This document shows, in pieces, positions 15,153-18,956 of a stretch of DNA of 18,956 nucleotides. A program made the position numbers and the translations under genes. The stretch comes from Ruminococcaceae bacterium UBA6857 (GTDB taxonomy: Bacteria > Bacillota > Clostridia > Oscillospirales > Acutalibacteraceae), in NCBI GenBank assembly GCA_002451715.1, contig DKDD01000213.1, positions 1-18,956 on the forward strand. Reading direction: 5' to 3'. Below the pieces are notes generated by a model. That model saw only the letters and a program-made list of their open reading frames with translations. It made no database searches and was not told where the DNA came from. Within the stretch, counting starts at the first letter, position 1, and each line of letters opens with the position of its first letter.

Positions 15153-15182
15153 ATTATACCATACTGAGGCAAGCTTTGCCAC
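15153..15182 (-). promoter_or_regulatory. Extended -10 promoter of murE
   Basis: On the minus strand a perfect TATAAT (15158-15153) is preceded by TGG (extended -10, TGn). A weak -35, GTGGCA, lies 18 bp upstream (15182-15177). The transcript would begin near 15146, about 60 nt before the ATG at 15085. Confidence 0.7.
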
Positions 15183-15237
15183 AAAAATACAAAATTAAAA
15201 TTGAACGTGCCGAAAAAATTAAAAAGTTTGGCAACGT

Positions 15238-15266
15238 TTGACTATTTTGTGAACAGGGTGTATAAT
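15238..15266 (+). promoter_or_regulatory. Strong sigma-A promoter of the alpha/beta hydrolase gene
   Basis: TTGACT (15238-15243) and a perfect TATAAT (15261-15266) are separated by exactly 17 bp. Transcription should begin near 15273, leaving a leader of about 87 nt. It is divergent from the murE promoter, with the two -35 regions about 55 bp apart. Confidence 0.85.
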
Positions 15267-15283
15267 ATATTAAAGCTTTTTAA

Positions 15284-15333
15284 TTGACTTCACTCAAAGC
15301 AAATATTGTTATTCAGACGAGTGAATTTGACTT
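15284..15333 (+). repeat. Repeated TTGACTT boxes and hairpin in the hydrolase leader
   Basis: TTGACTT occurs at 15284-15290 and 15327-15333, each followed shortly by ACTCA. The second box is preceded by GAGTGAA (15319-15325), which can pair with TTCACTC (15289-15295). It could be a regulator's direct repeat or a weak leader stem. The sequence is AT-rich, so chance is possible. Confidence 0.3.
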
Positions 15334-15359
15334 AAACTCAATAAAAAGGAGAATTTACC

Positions 15360-16331
15360 ATGAAAAAAGCAGCAAAACTTCTTGCGGCTGCCGGCATTGC
15401 CGCCGGCGGCGGATACGGTCTTTGCGACCTTGTTTCAAACCTTCTTGTTGACAGAAAATTTGCCGTTCCGGAAAGTTTCGGAAATCTTGTTTCCGGCGCA
15501 GATATGACGGAAATGCGTGCCGTCGGCGAAAAGAACCGCCAATGGCTCGAAGATTACGGCTATGAACGCTATTCAATCAATGCCGACGACGGAACAAAAC
15601 TTATCGGCTATCTTCTCAGACCCGAAAAGCCGTCAAAGCTTTTTGCCTTTTGTTCCCACGGCTATCGCAGTGAGGGCAGGCGCGAATTTTCCGGAATTTC
15701 GCAGTACTATCTTTCACGCGGCTTCAACGTTTTTCTTGTTGACCACCGCGCTGCAGGCGAAAGCGACGGAAAATATATCGGCTTCGGCTATTACGAAGCG
15801 AAAGACTGCGTAAAGTGGCTCCACTTCCTTAACGATACATTCGGCGAAGACATTTCAATTGTTATCCACGGTGTTTCAATGGGCAGTGCAACCGTTATGC
15901 TCATGAGCAGCGACGAAAATCTTCCGGAAAACGTAAAGCTTACCGTTGCGGACTGCGGCTACACCAGCGCATGGGATGAATTTTCATATAAGCTTGCAGA
16001 CATGAAACTTCTGGAAAAGCCGATTCTTCCGCTTGTCAACGCAATCAACAAGAAAAAAGCCGGATATGACTTCAAAAAGGATACCAACGCGCTTGAAAGC
16101 GTCAAGCATGCAAGACTTCCGATGCTCTTCATTCACGGCGGCGCAGACAAGTTTGTTCCGACGTTTATGGTCTATCTTCTTTTTGACGCTTGCTCGCACC
16201 CGATTAAGGACATGATGATTGTTGACGGAGCCGACCACGCTTCAAGCTATGTTATCGGCACAGAGCAGTACGGCGCAAAGATTGACGAAATGCTCGATAG
16301 AATCGGTCTTGTTCCCGCAGTACAAAAATAA
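15360..16331 (+). CDS. Alpha/beta hydrolase (serine hydrolase, YqkD-like)
   Basis: 323 residues, AAGGAG (15346-15351) before the ATG. An N-terminal Ala/Gly-rich hydrophobic stretch (about 5-22) may act as a membrane anchor or an uncleaved signal. The fold follows: oxyanion segment SHGYRSEG (99-106), VDHRAAGESDG (127-137), nucleophile elbow G171-V-S173-M-G175, acid D263 in HGGADKFVP and base H293 in DGADHASS, a full Ser-Asp-His triad. Relatives are broad-specificity esterases or acyl hydrolases with unproven natural substrates. It is a single-gene unit with a strong promoter and its own terminator, suggesting fairly high constitutive expression. The substrate cannot be predicted from the sequence. 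Confidence 0.88.
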   Translation: MKKAAKLLAAAGIAAGGGYGLCDLVSNLLVDRKFAVPESFGNLVSGADMTEMRAVGEKNRQWLEDYGYERYSINADDGTKLIGYLLRPEKPSKLFAFCSHGYRSEGRREFSGISQYYLSRGFNVFLVDHRAAGESDGKYIGFGYYEAKDCVKWLHFLNDTFGEDISIVIHGVSMGSATVMLMSSDENLPENVKLTVADCGYTSAWDEFSYKLADMKLLEKPILPLVNAINKKKAGYDFKKDTNALESVKHARLPMLFIHGGADKFVPTFMVYLLFDACSHPIKDMMIVDGADHASSYVIGTEQYGAKIDEMLDRIGLVPAVQK

Positions 16332-16337
16332 AAAAAC

Positions 16338-16366
16338 AAAGAGTGTCCGATGAGGGCACTCTTTTT
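16338..16366 (+). terminator. Rho-independent terminator after the hydrolase gene
   Basis: An 11-bp stem (16338-16348 with 16354-16364, one wobble) has the loop GATGA and runs into T-rich sequence up to 16366. It lies 6 nt after the stop codon. Confidence 0.85.
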
Positions 16367-16386
16367 ATGGTATTACCTGTAAAAAT

Positions 16387-16413
16387 GCTGCAACCGTTTG
16401 AGGCGATTGCAGC
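16387..16413 (-). terminator. Terminator of the serpin gene, possibly bidirectional
   Basis: A 10-position stem (16387-16396 with 16404-16413, one C-A mismatch) closes on a 7-nt loop. On the minus strand, after the serpin stop, it is followed by ATTTTTA; on the plus strand by a run of six T from 16417. It therefore probably stops transcription from both convergent genes. Confidence 0.75.
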
Positions 16414-16420
16414 TGCTTTT

Positions 16421-17863
16421 TTATATTTGATTTACTATTCCGATAAACATCACGCTTGAAGAACTGCTTGTGATTGCAAAGATGAACGGTCTGTCAAGAG
16501 TGAAATCCACCGAGGTTTTAATAACGCCGAATCCGGCGGTCATCTCAACCGTAAAGGCGGCGGCAGTCACACCTTTTTCATCCACGGAAACCCTTGCGGA
16601 GTGCTGAATTTTTGAAAGAAAGAGATTGTCGGAGGAAACGGGAGAATAGTCTGCTTTTTCAATATCGAAAGCGTCTGTCATGCCGAGTGAAACAAGATAA
16701 TCCTTCAAATTAAGGTTTGAAGCAACGTCGAATTTCGGCACACTTAATTTTATGTCGGCAGTAACCGCATTGCTCGAATTGCCCGAACAAAGAACATCAG
16801 TCAATCTTTTTGAACCGATAACAGATTCCGGTAAAACACCTTCGTCCGGCAGAATAAAATACATATATCCGCCACCGGAAAACTGCTTTTCAACTGCGCT
16901 GAATCCGTCCTCTTTTATATAGCTTCCGTATGCGCGCTGATACATAAAGGTGCAGGTTTTATCTCCCGCAGGGGAATGAAAATTTTTTTGAGTATTGTCT
17001 TTTTCAAGAAATTCGCTTTCCCAGTTTGCGGCGTAATAAAGCGTTGAAACAAGTGCCATTGCTGTTTGCTTGTCAAATTTAATGTCGTTTGCCGCGTCAC
17101 TCAGCAGATTATCGGTTGAGGAGTTAAGCCAATTTTGCAGCGCTTTTGAGTAATTTTCGTCGCTTGTGTCGCCGCTGAATATCGGAGCATAATAATTTTG
17201 AGAAAGCTCCTGCAGAAAGCTTTTGTTCAGGTTGAACTTTGAACTCGTCCAAATAGAATTTGTCAGCAGACTTTTTTTTGCGCCGTCGTCAATATAATTA
17301 CCCTTGAGCAGCTTTGTTGCAATTTCCCTCGCTTTTGTTTCGGAATCGGCACCGAGTACATTCAAAATCTGCTTTTGCGTTTCTCCGTCGGTACAGCTTG
17401 CAAGCATTGATAAGGCGATATAAACATTCGCCGGGGAGTAGATTTTATTTTGATTATCCTTCACGGAAAGAAAGCTTTTTGCTGTTCGATTTAAAAATTC
17501 GGCAAAGTCCGCTTTGTCAATGCTGTTGTTTATAATGCGGTTCCTTGTCTGTTCAAAAAAATCCTCTGACTGCTTTGAATTGTAGTCTTCGGTAAACTGA
17601 ATTTGCTTCGGGATATTCGGTTGAGCAACGCTGTAGTTAAGAAAGCTTGCCGTCGGTGTTTTGTGAGCGGTCGGTTTGACATTAAGAATATGAAAACCGA
17701 AAAGTGCGGAAATTACTACTGCAAACACGGCAACAGCAGGAAGAATACGCTTGAAAACAACATTTTTTGCGGTCATGGTTTTGTATTTGTATTTTTGATT
17801 GGAACGGGTAACGAGTTCATCATCAATTTTTGACAACGAATCGAATAAATCATATTTGTTCAT
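16421..17863 (-). CDS. Membrane-anchored serpin with a regulator-type cytoplasmic tail
   Basis: 480 residues, about 100 more than a plain serpin. Residues 1-39 form a short charged tail (MNKYDLFDSLSKIDDELV) like those of putative anti-sigma partners in gut Clostridia; 40-60 is one membrane span, 61-115 an extracellular linker. From about 118 comes a full serpin domain: IYSPANVYIALSMLASCTDGET, FMYQRAYG, SVPKFDV and the closing DRPFIFAI. Serpins trap serine or cysteine proteases by inserting a cleaved reactive loop. The hinge E429-K-G431-V-T-A-A-A-F-T438 is of inhibitory type; counting from G431 as P15 puts P1 at F445, but the loop is about 3 residues longer than in antitrypsin, so P1 is uncertain. 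GGAGGT (17875-17870) lies 6 nt before the ATG. The start overlaps the upstream regulator's stop (ATGA). Confidence 0.92.
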   Translation of the reverse strand: MNKYDLFDSLSKIDDELVTRSNQKYKYKTMTAKNVVFKRILPAVAVFAVVISALFGFHILNVKPTAHKTPTASFLNYSVAQPNIPKQIQFTEDYNSKQSEDFFEQTRNRIINNSIDKADFAEFLNRTAKSFLSVKDNQNKIYSPANVYIALSMLASCTDGETQKQILNVLGADSETKAREIATKLLKGNYIDDGAKKSLLTNSIWTSSKFNLNKSFLQELSQNYYAPIFSGDTSDENYSKALQNWLNSSTDNLLSDAANDIKFDKQTAMALVSTLYYAANWESEFLEKDNTQKNFHSPAGDKTCTFMYQRAYGSYIKEDGFSAVEKQFSGGGYMYFILPDEGVLPESVIGSKRLTDVLCSGNSSNAVTADIKLSVPKFDVASNLNLKDYLVSLGMTDAFDIEKADYSPVSSDNLFLSKIQHSARVSVDEKGVTAAAFTVEMTAGFGVIKTSVDFTLDRPFIFAITSSSSSVMFIGIVNQI

Positions 17864-18312
17864 TTTGATACCTCCGTCAGGTATTTTTTAAGCTTGTTCC
17901 TTGTTCGGTGAAGAATGAGGCGTACGTTTGCTTCTTTCATTCCGTAAAAGGACGCAATTTCAAAACTGTTTTCCATAAAATGATATCTGCGTATGAAAAC
18001 ATCACAGTCGCGTTCAGGGAGATTGTGAAGAAAATCATTCAGCAGACAGTCAAAACGGGCGATATCCGTGTCGAACCCGGAGGGGATACACGCAGAAAGC
18101 TCGGACAGCAAAACTTCGTCGCGGTCAATGATTTCATCGGGCGAAACGCCGAAAACGGCCGCAATTTTTGTTACCGTGCGGTAGTCCGGACGGCGGGCGC
18201 CGGATTCCCATTTTGAAACGAGATCTCTTGAAACAAACAATTTTTCAGCGAGCTCTGACTGAGTTATGCTTGCCTTTTGCCGCAATTCGTGAATTTTTTG
18301 AGCGCTCTGCAT
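17860..18312 (-). CDS. XRE helix-turn-helix regulator with sigma-70 region-4-like domain
   Basis: 150 residues with two DNA-binding modules. Residues 7-62 are an XRE/Cro-type HTH (LRQKASITQSELAEKLFVSR, then KWESGARRPD). Residues 87-147 resemble sigma-70 region 4: FLHNLPERDCDVFIRRYHF, then FEIASFYGMKEANVRLILHRTRNKL. There is no region 2, so it cannot alone act as a complete sigma factor that melts a promoter. It may be an activator contacting RNA polymerase, or a derived sigma-like regulator. It overlaps the serpin gene by 4 nt, so the two proteins are probably made in step and may bind each other through the serpin's N-terminal tail (inference). The ribosome site is weak and G-rich, about 8-15 nt before the ATG. 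Confidence 0.87.
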   Translation of the reverse strand: MQSAQKIHELRQKASITQSELAEKLFVSRDLVSKWESGARRPDYRTVTKIAAVFGVSPDEIIDRDEVLLSELSACIPSGFDTDIARFDCLLNDFLHNLPERDCDVFIRRYHFMENSFEIASFYGMKEANVRLILHRTRNKLKKYLTEVSK

Positions 18313-18335
18313 ATTCCCACCCCCATTGCAATTTT

Positions 18336-18364
18336 ATTATAGCCGAGTTAAGCGGCAATAACAA
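18336..18364 (-). promoter_or_regulatory. Promoter of the regulator-serpin operon
   Basis: On the minus strand TTGTTA (18364-18359), 17 bp, then a perfect TATAAT (18341-18336). Transcription would start near 18329, only about 17 nt before the ATG at 18312, so the leader is very short. Confidence 0.7.
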
Positions 18365-18451
18365 GGGACAAAATGTTTCATTGCGGTGCATGAAATATTG
18401 AATTTACGGTTAATGTTATAAGAACATTTTGTACAATATAGAATTAAATTC

Positions 18452-18558
18452 GTATGGGGGTCGCTCGAGGCTCCCATAAACGTTTTTGCTTGCACTGCAC
18501 AATTTTTTTTGCTGAAACGTTTCTCATTAAACGGTAGGGGCGGATTTTGTTCCGCCCG
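18452..18558 (+). repeat. Palindromic repeat module A (107 nt)
   Basis: The module opens with GTATGGGGGTCG and a small hairpin (TATGGG 18453-18458 against CCCATA 18473-18478). Then come CGTTTTTGCTTG (18481-18492), GCACAAT (18497-18503) and TTAAACGG (18527-18534). It ends with a 25-nt unit at 18534-18558 whose GGGCGGA and TCCGCCC arms pair perfectly over 7 bp. The same order of elements recurs in module B. Confidence 0.65.
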
Positions 18559-18655
18559 AAAAACTTGCACCATGTAAATTTATAGATAATCCGTTCGATC
18601 TTTCGTATATAAGTTCGTAAAAACGTTTTTTAAAACGACGTTATGGAATATAATC

Positions 18656-18762
18656 GTAGGGGTCGAACCTGTGCCGACCCATGAAACGCAACCGTTTTTG
18701 GCTTGTCTTTTGTGTGGTGCAATAGGTAAGGTTTAACGGGTCGGCTCGGGTCAGACCCCTAC
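18656..18762 (+). repeat. Palindromic repeat module B (107 nt) with inverted ends
   Basis: The first 25 nt (18656-18680, GTAGGGGTCG...CCGACCC) and the last 25 nt (18738-18762) are inverted copies agreeing at 21 of 25 positions, like the ends of a MITE. Inside are CGTTTTTGGCTTG (18693-18705), GCAAT (18719-18723) and TTTAACGG (18732-18739), matching module A in order. No transposase is encoded, so any mobility would need help in trans. Confidence 0.65.
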
Positions 18763-18800
18763 AAATTATGCTTAATTTTAATTTTGCAAAGACGCTCATT

Positions 18801-18847
18801 GGCTCCCTCCTGTGAGGGAGCTGTCGACTCCGGCGACTGAGGGAGAG
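18801..18847. repeat. CTCCCTC/GAGGGAG dispersed-type repeat
   Basis: A perfect 8-bp hairpin (GCTCCCTC 18802-18809, loop CTGT, GAGGGAGC 18814-18821) is followed by a second small stem (GTCG 18823-18826 with CGAC 18834-18837) and a trailing TGAGGGAGAG. From memory, near-identical units recur at many intergenic sites in gut Clostridia, like REP elements. The only second fragment in this window is near 18910. Confidence 0.65.
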
Positions 18848-18956
18848 CAAGTAAAAAGCCGAACTTTTTTGTTTTTACGCTTTCTTTCGCCCACTTTCCC
18901 TTAGGTCATCTCCCTCGTACGTTCTACTCTTAAAACAACCGCTTCATCCGCTCCGC

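Larger units (their letters stand above)
18365..18956. other. Intergenic repeat region without a supported gene
   Basis: About 590 bp to the window end with no open frame that looks like a gene. It holds two related 107-nt modules (18452-18558 and 18656-18762), a 12-bp palindrome AAAAACGTTTTT (18619-18630) and a different G/C-rich repeat (18801-18847). A further CTCCCTC-type fragment lies near 18910. It looks like a landing zone for small palindromic repeats. Confidence 0.7.

Noticed and set aside
18452..18850. CRISPR array
   Set aside because: The repeats are few, imperfect, individually palindromic and unevenly spaced, with no cas gene; they are short interspersed repeats.

Overview
The window looks like chromosomal DNA from a low-to-mid-GC Firmicute, most likely a gut-type member of the Clostridia (Oscillospirales/Ruminococcaceae-like). 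This rests on strong AGGAGG-type ribosome sites, TTGACA/TATAAT-type promoters, the protein families present, and a closing block of short G/C-rich palindromic repeats of a kind I associate with those genomes. The lineage is inference. I saw no rRNA, tRNA, CRISPR array, transposase or phage gene.

Layout. (1) 1-3350: a terminator of an unseen upstream gene and a gene-poor leader with a promoter. Then come four co-directional genes: a VanZ-family membrane protein, an RCC1-repeat lipoprotein, an unrecognised cytosolic protein and a DUF4303-like protein, closed by a terminator. (2) 3368-10440: a surface-glycan operon with its own promoter. It holds three GT2 glycosyltransferases, a DUF1919 protein, a two-domain protein joining a GT32-type glycosyltransferase to a polysaccharide pyruvyltransferase-like domain, and a Wzx-type flippase. 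A bidirectional terminator at 10458-10487 closes it. No priming sugar-phosphate transferase or Wzy polymerase is visible. (3) 10500-15085, minus strand: murE then femAB-like (a cell-wall precursor and cross-bridge pair), followed after a 161-bp gap with a possible promoter by an overlapping SDR/PHP-phosphatase pair. (4) 15360-16331, plus strand: an alpha/beta hydrolase with a near-consensus promoter, divergent from murE. (5) 16421-18312, minus strand: a small regulator that fuses an XRE helix-turn-helix to a sigma-70 region-4-like domain. It overlaps by 4 nt a membrane-anchored serpin whose N-terminus resembles a sigma/anti-sigma partner tail. (6) 18365-18956: no gene, but a cluster of palindromic repeats including two degenerate copies of the same 107-nt module.

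How they fit together: most of the window serves the cell envelope. The glycan operon builds and exports a polymer repeat unit, MurE/FemAB shape peptidoglycan, and the lipoprotein and VanZ protein sit at the membrane.

The most unusual unit is the serpin operon. An extracellular suicide protease inhibitor is tethered through the membrane to a short cytoplasmic tail and is translationally coupled to a DNA-binding, sigma-4-like protein. This is a candidate protease-sensing signalling pair; the signalling role is inference. Start codons were revised from the longest open frames where promoter or ribosome-site evidence demanded it (3446, 8887, 11267, 12105).
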